Assembly: GCF_006874585.1 (NCBI RefSeq)
Contig: NZ_CP029761.1
Location: 1,561,001-1,625,000 of the forward strand
Reading direction: 5' to 3'
Length of the DNA: 64,000 nucleotides
Source of the DNA: Sphingomonas sp. IC081
Lineage (GTDB): Bacteria; Pseudomonadota; Alphaproteobacteria; Sphingomonadales; Sphingomonadaceae
Part shown: positions 51,167-59,478 of the stretch, one piece after another
Layout: each line of letters opens with the position of its first letter
Numbering within the stretch: position 1 is the first letter of the stretch
The notes under the pieces: generated by a model
What the model saw: only the letters and a program-made list of their open reading frames with translations
What the model was told of the DNA's origin: nothing
Database searches by the model: none
Position numbers and translations under genes: made by a program

Positions 51167-52333
51167 TCAGACCTGAGTGAGCTTCTTGATCGCGCGAGCG
51201 TCGGTGACGAGGCCGTCATATCGACCGAAGCCGACAAAACCGATCTGATCCGAGGTGGCATATCGCTCGTCCAGACGGCGAACACCGAAAGCCTTGACGT
51301 TGCGGGCGGTGTACTTGCTGAAATCACCAAACAGGACCGGGACGGTCTTCGTGGCAATCGAAGCCATATCCTGATTGATATGGTAGGATTTGCCGAGGAT
51401 CGTCGATGCCTCGCCTGCGGACATGGCGGGCTGCCACAGCGGCAAACCGTTCGAGTCCTTGAGCAGACGGATCGACTTGAGCGTCGAGTCATTGAACATG
51501 AACGATGAAGCACCGCGATAAGCGGGATCGACCGAGTGCAGAAGGTTGACGAGATCGTCATACGAGATCGCGGTCGCCGAGGCCGAAGTAACACCCGCCG
51601 ATGCGCCCGTGACGATGCCCTGCGGCTGCGAAACGCCAGTGCCGACCGTGAACATCTCATTGAGAATACGACCGAGGCGCTCCGCCATTGCATTGCGCAC
51701 GACGGCCTCTGGAACGATAGCAGCGTCCTGCATGAGTTCGCTCGACACGCGGATCACGCCCGAGGTGAACTTGAACGCACCAAGGGTCTTCTGACCGAAA
51801 TTCACGTTAGATTCATCGACCTCAACGCCTTCGGCGATCAGCGCACCCTTGTTATTGGTGTCATCCATGGTCGCAATCGGAAGCGGATTACCGCTTTCGG
51901 TCGTCAGGTAGGTGACCGGGCCGCCCTGATTAAGCGGGCCATATGCCTTCATAGCTTCGATCAGCGTCGGGTAGAAACCGCGCGGTACAAGATAGCCACC
52001 AGCTTCATTCGAAGCCACACCAGCGGCGCGCAGTTCGCGAACATCGACATCGCCGCGCAGGTACGAACGGAAAGCGTCAGCATGGGCATCGGTCTCGACA
52101 GCGCGGTTTTCGACCACGGTGTCTTCAACGGGCAGTCGCTCGGCTGCGGCTTCATAGGCACGTGCGCGCGCTTCGACCTTTTCGAGGGCAACGGCACGAG
52201 CTTCGAGTGCATCCGCGTCGTCGAGCATGCGCTGGGCTTCAGCCAGCTTTTCGGCATCGTCGGCATCCTTGATGACAAGGGCAGCCTTATTGGAAATCTC
52301 CAGCGCCTTCACGCGAAGTTCAAAGATATTCAT
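51167..52333 (-). CDS. Major capsid protein, HK97 family
   Basis: 388 residues. The first ~90 are a charged helical scaffold-like delta domain (KAALVIKDADDAEKLAEAQR, VALEKVEARARAYEAAAERL) expected to be cut off by the protease. The mature part has HK97-fold markers: AGGYLVPRGFYPTLIEAMK, SSFMFNDSTLKSIRLLKDSN, GLPLWQPAMSAGEASTILGK and VLFGDFSKYTARNVKAFGVR. The gene stands alone between a leader with a hairpin and a terminator, as expected for the most abundant virion protein. Confidence 0.93.
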   Translation of the reverse strand: MNIFELRVKALEISNKAALVIKDADDAEKLAEAQRMLDDADALEARAVALEKVEARARAYEAAAERLPVEDTVVENRAVETDAHADAFRSYLRGDVDVRELRAAGVASNEAGGYLVPRGFYPTLIEAMKAYGPLNQGGPVTYLTTESGNPLPIATMDDTNNKGALIAEGVEVDESNVNFGQKTLGAFKFTSGVIRVSSELMQDAAIVPEAVVRNAMAERLGRILNEMFTVGTGVSQPQGIVTGASAGVTSASATAISYDDLVNLLHSVDPAYRGASSFMFNDSTLKSIRLLKDSNGLPLWQPAMSAGEASTILGKSYHINQDMASIATKTVPVLFGDFSKYTARNVKAFGVRRLDERYATSDQIGFVGFGRYDGLVTDARAIKKLTQV

Positions 52334-52373
52334 TTAATAGTTTCGCTCCAATTGGATTAGCGAAACTATTTAT
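52334..52373 (-). promoter_or_regulatory. ATAAATA motif plus hairpin leader (capsid)
   Basis: The motif is at 52367-52373. The 33-nt leader contains AGTTTCGCT and AGCGAAACT (52339-52367), a 9-bp stem that can extend to 12 bp, with an 11-nt loop. GGAG lies at the loop edge 12 nt before the ATG. A 5'-end hairpin right after the presumed transcription start could stabilise this mRNA. Confidence 0.6.
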
Positions 52374-52406
52374 CTTTCGAGTTACACCCGGCGACGCGAT
52401 CAACTC

Positions 52407-53018
52407 TTACTTACGAAGTCGATTACTCAGAGCGCGCTTAAACAATTCAACTCTATTCGATTGACAATTATCATCATCATTTGCTGGTTTTTCGGAACGC
52501 CACGCATCCAGCGAACGCAAAGCGGCTTCCGTCGATGGATAGGCAGGCGAAATCACGAACGAGATTTCAAAAAGCTCGACATCGATCAGAGTGCGCTCCA
52601 CCCTTCCCGCGTCATCCTCGCGCCACTGCTGTTCGAGCACACGAAAACCGAACGACATCCGGAGGTCGCCATCGCGCAGCGCATCGAGTTGCGCCGGGGT
52701 CATCCGGGTCGTGTCCATCTCGAACGCGAGACCGTGCGCATCCTCGCGCAGGACCAGTTTGCCCGAACCCGTGGAACCCAGCGGGCTATCGTCGCGGTGC
52801 GCCCACAGGGCGTAGATGTTCGTTTCACCTGCTCCGGCAGCGCGGATGGAGGCTGCAAAAGCGCCGGGAGCGATGCGCTCGATGAAGCCCCCGAGATCGT
52901 GCGAGTCCGAGTTGAATACGGCGGCATATCCGGTGGCACGGCCCTCGATCTCATCGGTCTTTGCACGGACTTCGATGCCCGTGAGCGCAAAATTGCGGGT
53001 TTCGGTTGTCATGGTCAT
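52407..53018 (-). CDS. HK97-family prohead protease (203 aa)
   Basis: The sequence EIEGRATGYAAVFNSDSHDL, FIERIAPGAFAASI and IYALWAHRDDSPLGSTGSGK is the U35 prohead protease pattern, with the catalytic His in WAHR. The catalytic Ser is probably in LRMSFGFRVLEQQW, followed by VELFEISFVISPAYPSTEAA. It matures the capsid by cutting scaffold regions. Its start overlaps the portal stop by 4 bp. Confidence 0.92.
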   Translation of the reverse strand: MTMTTETRNFALTGIEVRAKTDEIEGRATGYAAVFNSDSHDLGGFIERIAPGAFAASIRAAGAGETNIYALWAHRDDSPLGSTGSGKLVLREDAHGLAFEMDTTRMTPAQLDALRDGDLRMSFGFRVLEQQWREDDAGRVERTLIDVELFEISFVISPAYPSTEAALRSLDAWRSEKPANDDDNCQSNRVELFKRALSNRLRK

Positions 53019-54343
53019 TCGGCATCCTCCGGGGCGCTGTTGTCATCGACCGGTTCGTTGGTCGGCTGTTCTGGGGTGGTATCTGGGGTGGTATCTGGGG
53101 TGGCCTCCATGCCCTTCGCCTGCTGCGTCAGGGGCACGGTTGCGCCTTGAATCCAAAGTTCATCGCCACCCTCCATCGGGGGCAGATTTTCGAAGGCACG
53201 CGCTTCGTTCGGCGTGAGAATCGCGGAATTGACCGCCTTCTGAAGGCCTTCCATGCGGGTCGCGAAATCACCGCGAAGCAGGCCCGCCATCGAGAATTCG
53301 ACGTATGCGGTGGCACTGTATGCGGTGGCACTGCTAGGACCAAAGAGCTTTGCGTTCATCTCCTGCTCGATGGCCTCGATCAGCGGGGTCAGGGTCTGCT
53401 GCGCGAAACTGAGGTTTTGCTGCTCAACATTCGAGTACGTGCCGGTGGTCAGGTCATGCAGAATGGCGGGCGCGATATTGAAAATTCGGCTCGCCTCGCT
53501 GATCATGAACCGGCGAAGCTCGACGAGTTGCGATTTCGCGGGATCGAGGCCGACCGGCTTGAGGTCATGGCCGGAAGGTACAACAAGAATGTTGGATTTT
53601 GTGCGAGCGGATGCGCGAACGGCCTCCCCTACATCATTGGACGCGCGCCCTGAGCCCGCTGGGCTGATCGGCCCCGGTGTAGTGAGCGCGAGCGGAGGCA
53701 CACCACCGCTGGCAAACAGCTTCCCAGCGTAGGCCTGCGCGGCAATCATAAGGGCAATGGCATCGCGGTTCGAAGCGATGGGATTGTAATGCTTTATGGC
53801 GTCGGCCTGCGGGAACAGGATTACATCGACGACATTCACCGAATCATATTTGATGGCCCCAGTCGTCAGATTGTATGTGTAGGTCCGCTTGATTTTACCG
53901 GCGACAAGGCGCTGATCGATGTCCAGCTTTGCCGGATCGAGCGGCAAAATTCCAAGAACCTCACCAGCGCGGTTGCGCGAGATCAGCGCGGTTGCACGGC
54001 CATGAAGCAAAAGGCGAGCGACAAACCAGCGGAAGAATGCCGCCGTCGTCTGCGTGTCATTCGGGCGGTCGTGAATTATGTAATATAGCGGGTTCGCAGT
54101 GTCCTTAACCGCACCGTCGCTGGTCTTGCGATAGAGGTGGAGTGGGAGAGACGAAATCGCCCCCGCAATGGCGTTGACCGCCTGCCAAATCGCTGTGACA
54201 CCGAGAGCCTTTTCTTCGGTGACTGTATCCCCCGTTACGGTCGATGACAGACGGAATAACTCGTTCCATGCAGAGGCATCAGAAAGGGGTACTGTCGGAT
54301 CGTCGAGGGATCGGGACTCTTTTCTCTTGAATAGGTTGAACAT
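53015..54343 (-). CDS. Portal protein, HK97 family (442 aa)
   Basis: From the ATG at 54343 (a GTG lies one codon before). Portal features include VTAIWQAVNAIAGAISSLPL, LLLHGRATALISRNRAGEVL, NPIASNRDAIALMIAAQAYA and ASRIFNIAPAILHDLTTGTY followed by a NVEQQ helix. It forms the dodecameric DNA channel. Two in-frame tandem duplications are visible, 15 bp twice at 53304-53333 and 12 bp twice near 53072-53100 (TPDTTPDTTP tail). Confidence 0.93.
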   Translation of the reverse strand: MFNLFKRKESRSLDDPTVPLSDASAWNELFRLSSTVTGDTVTEEKALGVTAIWQAVNAIAGAISSLPLHLYRKTSDGAVKDTANPLYYIIHDRPNDTQTTAAFFRWFVARLLLHGRATALISRNRAGEVLGILPLDPAKLDIDQRLVAGKIKRTYTYNLTTGAIKYDSVNVVDVILFPQADAIKHYNPIASNRDAIALMIAAQAYAGKLFASGGVPPLALTTPGPISPAGSGRASNDVGEAVRASARTKSNILVVPSGHDLKPVGLDPAKSQLVELRRFMISEASRIFNIAPAILHDLTTGTYSNVEQQNLSFAQQTLTPLIEAIEQEMNAKLFGPSSATAYSATAYVEFSMAGLLRGDFATRMEGLQKAVNSAILTPNEARAFENLPPMEGGDELWIQGATVPLTQQAKGMEATPDTTPDTTPEQPTNEPVDDNSAPEDAE

Positions 54344-54349
54344 CACGAG

Positions 54350-54356
54350 TATTTAT
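54350..54356 (-). promoter_or_regulatory. ATAAATA start-proximal motif (portal)
   Basis: ATAAATA on the minus strand ends 6 nt (CTCGTG) before the portal ATG at 54343. A terminator lies about 60 bp upstream. Confidence 0.6.
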
Positions 54357-54410
54357 CTGGGCGGGGTGGATGCCCGCGCTTCCCCGCCAGATCACCGGGC
54401 CGCCAAAACG

Positions 54411-54441
54411 AAAATGGCCCGAAGCCATGAAGCCTCGGGCC
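54411..54441 (-). terminator. Terminator between terL and portal
   Basis: On the minus strand GGCCCGAGGC and GCTTCGGGCC pair (one mismatch) and are followed by ATTTTCGTTTT. This would end the terminase transcript before the portal motif. Confidence 0.6.
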
Positions 54442-54580
54442 TAGTCGTTAGGGCTGATAATGCCCTTCGGGTCGCACAACAGGCTTGCAGCAAATGCGAA
54501 CTACGAACCAATGAAAAATCGGGTTATGGTTTCGCGGTAAGGCTGCGGTTGCAGACGGGAGGCAGACCCTGAATATCGCC

Positions 54581-54745
54581 GTGCTTCATGACATATTGCT
54601 GCTCTTCTCCGGCACATTGATCCTTGTTAGCGCATTGGCACTGGTTGCCTCGCTCTTCCCTTTTCCCGCCCCCGAGAAGAAAATACTTCGGGTGTCGGCG
54701 GGCGTCGGTTTCGGCTTTGCAATGCTTTTCCGCCTGATTCACTAG
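54581..54745 (+). CDS. Small membrane protein on the opposite strand (54 aa)
   Basis: A plus-strand frame between terL and portal, against the direction of all neighbours. GTG at 54581; a GGGAGG lies 18 nt upstream, so a rare CTG at 54569 is also possible. The product (LHDILLLFSGTLILVSALAL, then ASLFPFPAPEKKILRVSAG and GFGFAMLFRLIH) has two hydrophobic helices. It may be a moron gene; no family recognised. Confidence 0.4.
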   Translation: MLHDILLLFSGTLILVSALALVASLFPFPAPEKKILRVSAGVGFGFAMLFRLIH

Positions 54746-54768
54746 CCGGGCTCACGTGGATCGCCGCC

Positions 54769-55216
54769 TTATAGTCCCGAGATCGAGAAATCCGGGTCTT
54801 CCCACGGACTGACGGGAGGTGCCGCGTTGCCATCGCGAACCTTGAGGCCGAGCGCCATGGCCAGCGCGACCGCTCCATCGATCCGATAGCGCGATTTAGA
54901 CTTGTCCAGCTTGCGGTTCCCGGCAGGGTCGGTGATCACCATGGCATTCATCGTGCACATCGTGAGTAGCGGGTCACCGTCGTGGACCAGCGTACCAGTC
55001 ACAATGGCCTCTTCAAAGGCCGTGACCGCAGGCGACATCGAAGCATACCCCTGCCCCCAATCGATCACGCGCAGCGCACCATAATCGTTATCCCCGCTCG
55101 TGGCCGAAAGCCCGAGTTCATCGAAGTGGCCGAGAAGCTCGCGGGTATAGTACCGATCATAGGCCAGACCGCGCACATCGTACGTATAGACGAGTTCCGC
55201 AATCTTGTCCGCGATC
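54769..55216 (-). pseudogene. terL: Terminase large subunit, 3' part cut off by IS66
   Basis: This part encodes the C-terminal nuclease-side region: IADKIAELVYTYDVRGLAYD, then VIDWGQGYASMSPAVTAFEE and DKSKSRYRIDGAVALAMALG, the family end motif with Asp in RIDGAVA. Across the target repeat CCGCGATC it joins in frame to the 5' part at 57760-58927 (RQIADKIAEL), giving 535 residues. The MATIADK start seen here is formed by IS66 end sequence and is not the original start. Confidence 0.88.
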
Positions 55217-55251
55217 GTAGCCATCCGGTGAAAGCCGCGGCGTAGCGCGGA

Positions 55252-56895
55252 TCAGGTGGTGATCGAGCGCTGGGTTGGCTGCCAGTTCCATGGCAGCAGC
55301 TCGTCGAGTTGGCGAACCGGATGCTCAGCGATGCGAGCGAGCACGTCCGCGAGCCAAGCCTGGGGATCGATGTCGTTCAGGCGGGCGGTCTGGATCAAGG
55401 TGTAGAGGACAGCCGCGCGCTGACCGCCACGATCGGATCCGCAGAATAGCCAGGCTTTCCGGCCGAGCGGCACGCAACGCAGAGCGCGTTCTGCGGCGTT
55501 GTTGGTCAGGCAGACCCGGCCGTCGTCGAGGAAGCGGGTGAAGGCGTCCCAGCGCCGGAGCATGTAGTTGATGGCCTTGGCGAGATCGTGGTTGCGCGAC
55601 AGCCTGGCGAGTTGGGTGGTGAGCCAGGCGTGAAGCTCGGCCATGAGTGGCCCACTCAGTTCCTGGCGCACAGCGAACCGCTCTGCCGCGTCATTACCGT
55701 TGATGCCGCGCTCGATATCAAACAAGGCATCGATCCGCTGCACGGCCTCGAGTGCGATCGGGTAGATCATGCCGGCATGCTCGCCACGGCCCTTCTTGCG
55801 GGCTGCGCTGGCAACGTCGGCGAGCTCGAAGAACTTGCGCCTCGCGTGGGCAAAGCAGCCGGCCTCAAGCACGGGCGCAGGCATGCGTCCGGGAGCATAG
55901 AGCTCGCCGTAACCACCATAGGCATCGGCCTGCAGGATCCCTGACCACGACGATAGATGCGCTCTTGGATGATCTCCGCGCCGATCGCGCGAGTAGTGGA
56001 ACAGCGCTGCGGGCGGATCGGCGCCAGCGAACGGTCGGTCATCGCGCACGTAGACCCAGAGTCTGGCCGTATCGGTCTTCACCTTGGCCATGACGGGCAC
56101 GGTCGTATCGTCGCCATGCAATCGCTCGGCAGCGAGGACGTGCGCCTCGATGAGGCGATAGAGCGGCATCAGCGCAAAGGCGGCGGCACCGACCTGGTCG
56201 GCAAGCGTCGAGGTGCTCAGCGGCACGCCTTCGCGGGCGAAGCGCTCGGCCTGACGGTTGAGGGGCTGGTGCTGGCCGTACTTCTCGAACAGCAGCATGG
56301 CGAGGAAGCTGGGGCCAGCCCAGCCACGCGGCACGACGTGGAAGGGCGCCGGCGGCTGTGTGATCGTCTCGCAATTCCGGCAGGAGAACTTCTCGCGCAC
56401 GGTCTGGACGACCTTCCATGCGCGCGGGATCACCTCGAGCGTCTCGGTGACGTCCTCGCCCAGCTTCGATAGCCTGCTGCCGCCGCAGGCCGGGCAAGAG
56501 CATGGCGCCGGCACGACGACACGCTCGCGCGGCAGGTGTTCTGGAAACGGCTTCCGGGATGGCCGCTTGCGTTCGAAGGCGGTGACGGTCGCGGTCTTCT
56601 CGGCCGCAACCTCGGCAGCAAGATCGTCCTCGGCGGCGTCGGCCTCGAGATCTTCGAGCTGCAACTCCATCTGGTCGAGCAGGCGACGGGTGCGCTCGGC
56701 GCTGGCGCCGTACTGCTCGCGCCTGAGCTTGGCGATCTGCAGTTTGAGGTGCGCGATCACGGCCTCGGTGGCGCTCTCCCGGGCATGGGCATTGGCGAGC
56801 TTGGCCTCGGCCTCATTAGCCCGCTGGGTCGCGCTCGTCAGCAGCGCCTTAAGCGCTTCGATATCGTCAGGAAGGGGCGAAACGACGACTTCCAT
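55252..56895 (-). CDS. tnpC: IS66 transposase TnpC (second element)
   Basis: 547 residues from the ATG at 56895 (MEVVVSPLPDDIEALKALLT). Coiled coil, Cys pairs (CPACGG, CRNCE), DDE regions (RLHGDDTTVPVMAKVKTDTA, ILQADAYGGYGELYAPGRMP) and VCLTNNAAERALRCVPLGRK are all present. Intact. Confidence 0.95.
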   Translation of the reverse strand: MEVVVSPLPDDIEALKALLTSATQRANEAEAKLANAHARESATEAVIAHLKLQIAKLRREQYGASAERTRRLLDQMELQLEDLEADAAEDDLAAEVAAEKTATVTAFERKRPSRKPFPEHLPRERVVVPAPCSCPACGGSRLSKLGEDVTETLEVIPRAWKVVQTVREKFSCRNCETITQPPAPFHVVPRGWAGPSFLAMLLFEKYGQHQPLNRQAERFAREGVPLSTSTLADQVGAAAFALMPLYRLIEAHVLAAERLHGDDTTVPVMAKVKTDTARLWVYVRDDRPFAGADPPAALFHYSRDRRGDHPRAHLSSWSGILQADAYGGYGELYAPGRMPAPVLEAGCFAHARRKFFELADVASAARKKGRGEHAGMIYPIALEAVQRIDALFDIERGINGNDAAERFAVRQELSGPLMAELHAWLTTQLARLSRNHDLAKAINYMLRRWDAFTRFLDDGRVCLTNNAAERALRCVPLGRKAWLFCGSDRGGQRAAVLYTLIQTARLNDIDPQAWLADVLARIAEHPVRQLDELLPWNWQPTQRSITT

Positions 56896-56967
56896 GACCG
56901 CGACGGAATCACAGAAACCCGCCCAAATGAAGCGCAAAATGCTCCGCTGGAGAAGAAAACGACGCCC

Positions 56968-57309
56968 CTATCCAGCGCTCTGCGGACGCCAGGAATACTG
57001 CGGGTTCCGCCAGTCGATCCCATCGAGCAGGCAGGCGAGTTGCGAAGCTGTCAGCGACACCATCCCGTCCTTGGCCGATGGCCAGACGAAGCGACCCTTC
57101 TCGAGCCGCTTGGCGTAGAGCGACATGCCGATCCCGTCGTGCCAGATCAGCTTCACCAGAGATCCGGCCCGCCCGCGGAACACGAACAGATCGCCGCCAT
57201 GGGGATCGCGCTTGAGGCCCTGTTGGACCAGCAAGGCCAGTCCCTGCATCCCCTTCCTCATATCCGTGTGCCCCATCGCGATCCAAACACGGGCGCCTGA
57301 GGGGATCAT
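56968..57309 (-). CDS. tnpB: IS66 accessory protein TnpB (second element)
   Basis: 113 residues: VWIAMGHTDMRKGMQGLALL, GGDLFVFRGRAGSLVKLIWH and RFVWPSAKDGMVSLTASQLA are the TnpB signature. Overlaps tnpA by 4 bp. Confidence 0.95.
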   Translation of the reverse strand: MIPSGARVWIAMGHTDMRKGMQGLALLVQQGLKRDPHGGDLFVFRGRAGSLVKLIWHDGIGMSLYAKRLEKGRFVWPSAKDGMVSLTASQLACLLDGIDWRNPQYSWRPQSAG

Positions 57310-57674
57310 CGCAATGCCTTCAACGCCGAAGCCACCAGCGCCGGCAAAGCCGAGGCAAAAATGCTGATCCGCTTGCCGCGGGCCAGGTCGATGACGATCG
57401 CGGGCTGCAGGCCGGAAGGAGCGACGTCGAGATCTTCGATCATCACGGCCGCGGCGAAATCGGGAGCCGCCAAATCGTCCGGTTCGGGCTCGGAGTGAGC
57501 ATCGCGCAGCTTACGCCGCCACGTGTAGACCAGCGCGGTCGACACATCACGTCGCCGTGCGACCTCGGCGACGCAGGCCCCGGGTGCGAAGGCCTCGCTC
57601 AGGATCTCCAGCCGTTCCTCGTCGCTCCAACGGCGACGCCGCTCCGGCCCGGAAAACACTGTCATCTGACCCAT
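57306..57674 (-). CDS. tnpA: IS66 accessory protein TnpA (second element)
   Basis: 122 residues with the helix-turn-helix region RRRWSDEERLEILSEAFAPG and VAEVARRRDVSTALVYTWRR, and an acidic centre. Normal for IS66 TnpA. Confidence 0.95.
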   Translation of the reverse strand: MGQMTVFSGPERRRRWSDEERLEILSEAFAPGACVAEVARRRDVSTALVYTWRRKLRDAHSEPEPDDLAAPDFAAAVMIEDLDVAPSGLQPAIVIDLARGKRISIFASALPALVASALKALR

Positions 57675-57759
57675 CGACCGCTCCTAAGCGCACTCTTAAG
57701 AGCGCACTTAAGACCGGTCCCTTACCTCATCGGCAAGGCGGGATCCGCCGGATGGGTAC

Positions 57760-58927
57760 CCGCGATCTGGCGCGGCGTGATGAGCAATCCGGGGCAGGTT
57801 TCGAGGCGACCTTGCTGTGCATAAAGATCATACCTGACACCGTCGCGCTTGCTGTGCTCGGCAACGAGGTCGGCGGGTTTCCAGAACCATGCGCGAACGC
57901 GCGCGCTATCGTCGGCGCTAACCATCACCAGCGCGGTCAAGTCGGTGCGCCGAGACATGTCGAGAGCCAGATAGACGGGATCGCCCTCCACGAACTCCAC
58001 CGCGTCGGCGCGACACGCCTTCCACGCAGCCTGACTGATCAGCGTCGTGAAGGGATTGACCCGTTGATTGAGATAACGAAGGCGGAAATTGGCCTCTTTT
58101 GAGGCCATTCGGGAAGCTTCCTGCGCTGCGGCGCGGATCGGTTCGAAAGATTTCCAGTGGAGCAGGGCCGGGTTTGCCTTGACCCATTGCGCCTCATCGA
58201 GAAGGTCGCAGCCCTCATCGGCGGCATGAAGGTGGACAACGATGGTCTCATCGATCTTGTTACCGTCATCGTCTCGACGAAGGCCGTCATCGATCATCAA
58301 TGACAGGGGATGCTGCGGATCGTTGGTCTGCGTGCTGATCGCAATCGCTAGCGGACTTTCAATGGCCTGCTGACCATCCAGCATCGTGTTCCAAAGTTCA
58401 TCGTCTCGGGCTTCGCCGAGTTCGTCGAAGACGAAGAACGCAGGACCAAGACCGTGCTTGGTGGAAGATTCTGCCGACAGCGCCTTGTACGTCGATCCCG
58501 CGCCTTTGACATTTGATGCCCGGACGAAAATGGTCTTCGTCGAGGGTACAACCTTGAGAATCCGGTCGAGCGCGGGGGTCGCACGGATCATGTTGGAGCA
58601 CATGCGGAAAATAACCGATGCCTGTTCACGGTCATTTGCACAGGAATAGATTTGCGCGTTCTCCTGCGCTTCCGGACCGACCAGATGCGCGAGAAGCAGG
58701 CCCGCCACTGCGTAGGATTTTGCGTTTTTCCGCGCAACTGAGAGGACAGCACGACGCACGAGACGTGACGGTCGATCACCGTCGCCATGGGGCTCGTAGA
58801 TGTCACGAATCCACGCCTCCAGCCAAGGATCGACGTGGAAGCGCTGGCCCTTCGCAGGGCCGTCAACGATGGGAAGCAGGTTGAGAAAATTGATGACGCG
58901 GTCGGCACGCGCCGTATCCCGCCACAT
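57760..58927 (-). pseudogene. terL: Terminase large subunit, 5' part cut off by IS66
   Basis: The N-terminal ATPase part of TerL: RAVLSVARKNAKSYAVAGLL carries the Walker-A-like loop, GPAFFVFDELGEARDDELWN carries Walker B, and VYLALDMSRRTDLTALVMVS begins the nuclease domain with its first Asp. The frame runs into IS66 after RQIAG and ends at a foreign stop at 57722. It overlaps terS by 1 base. Without the C-terminal part the enzyme should not cut or package DNA. Confidence 0.9.
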
Positions 58928-59382
58928 CAGTGGATCAGAGACGCGAACGGGTCTCCCTCATCGGTCTGAGCCGGGGTGCTGTTGATGGCCTGTCGGGCGA
59001 TAGGGTCGAGTCCAAGTCGCTGCCCGAGGGTGGCAATGAGCCGCACCTGATCGGCCTGAAGCTTGTAAGCGGGGTGGATGACGGATTGACCGGTCGAGCC
59101 TGCGCCGATTGCTTCGAAATCCTTAGCGGCGATCAGCTTCGTCGCAGTCTGGTGGGCGGCCACAGCTTCGCAGTAGGCGGCGAGGAGTGCCCCATCACAT
59201 GCGGTATAGACCTCACGAGGCATGGCATCGATGAGGCGCACCCAAACCTTGCGGGCAGCGGCAGTCATCACCGTGGGGCGAATGGGACCGCCAGAGGGTT
59301 GGGGTTCGGATCGGTTGAGAGGACGTTTGCCGGGGTTACCGGCCTTTTCCTTGATGATTGTGGGTGTTGATGTGCGGGGCAT
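58927..59382 (-). CDS. terS: Terminase small subunit, P27 family (151 aa)
   Basis: MPRTSTPTIIKEKAGNPGKR and PLNRSEPQPSGG are typical of P27 terminase small subunits, followed by the helical core (ARKVWVRLIDAMPREVYTAC, ALLAAYCEAVAAHQTATKLI) and RLIATLGQRLGLDPIARQAI. It recognises viral DNA for packaging. It is the first late gene; the FRG gene diverges from it. Confidence 0.92.
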   Translation of the reverse strand: MPRTSTPTIIKEKAGNPGKRPLNRSEPQPSGGPIRPTVMTAAARKVWVRLIDAMPREVYTACDGALLAAYCEAVAAHQTATKLIAAKDFEAIGAGSTGQSVIHPAYKLQADQVRLIATLGQRLGLDPIARQAINSTPAQTDEGDPFASLIH

Positions 59383-59390
59383 GACCCCGG

Positions 59391-59397
59391 TATTTAT
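59391..59397 (-). promoter_or_regulatory. ATAAATA start-proximal motif (terS)
   Basis: ATAAATA on the minus strand ends 8 nt (CCGGGGTC) before the terS ATG at 59382. This is the longest spacing among the short-leader cases. Confidence 0.6.
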
Positions 59398-59478
59398 GCT
59401 CTATACAAATCCCAACGGAGCGCCTTGTCGGAACCACAACATTATGCATAAGCATTCGCATTTAATTTTGAGGAAATT

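Larger units (their letters stand above)
55217..57759 (-). mobile_element. IS66-family element interrupting terL, 2543 bp
   Basis: Terminal inverted repeats GTAGCCATCCGG (left) and GTACCCATCCGG (complement of right end) with a perfect 8-bp target repeat CCGCGATC at 55209-55216 and 57760-57767. It carries tnpA, tnpB and tnpC only. Its sequence differs from the other IS66 element in this window, so the two are separate arrivals. Confidence 0.93.
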
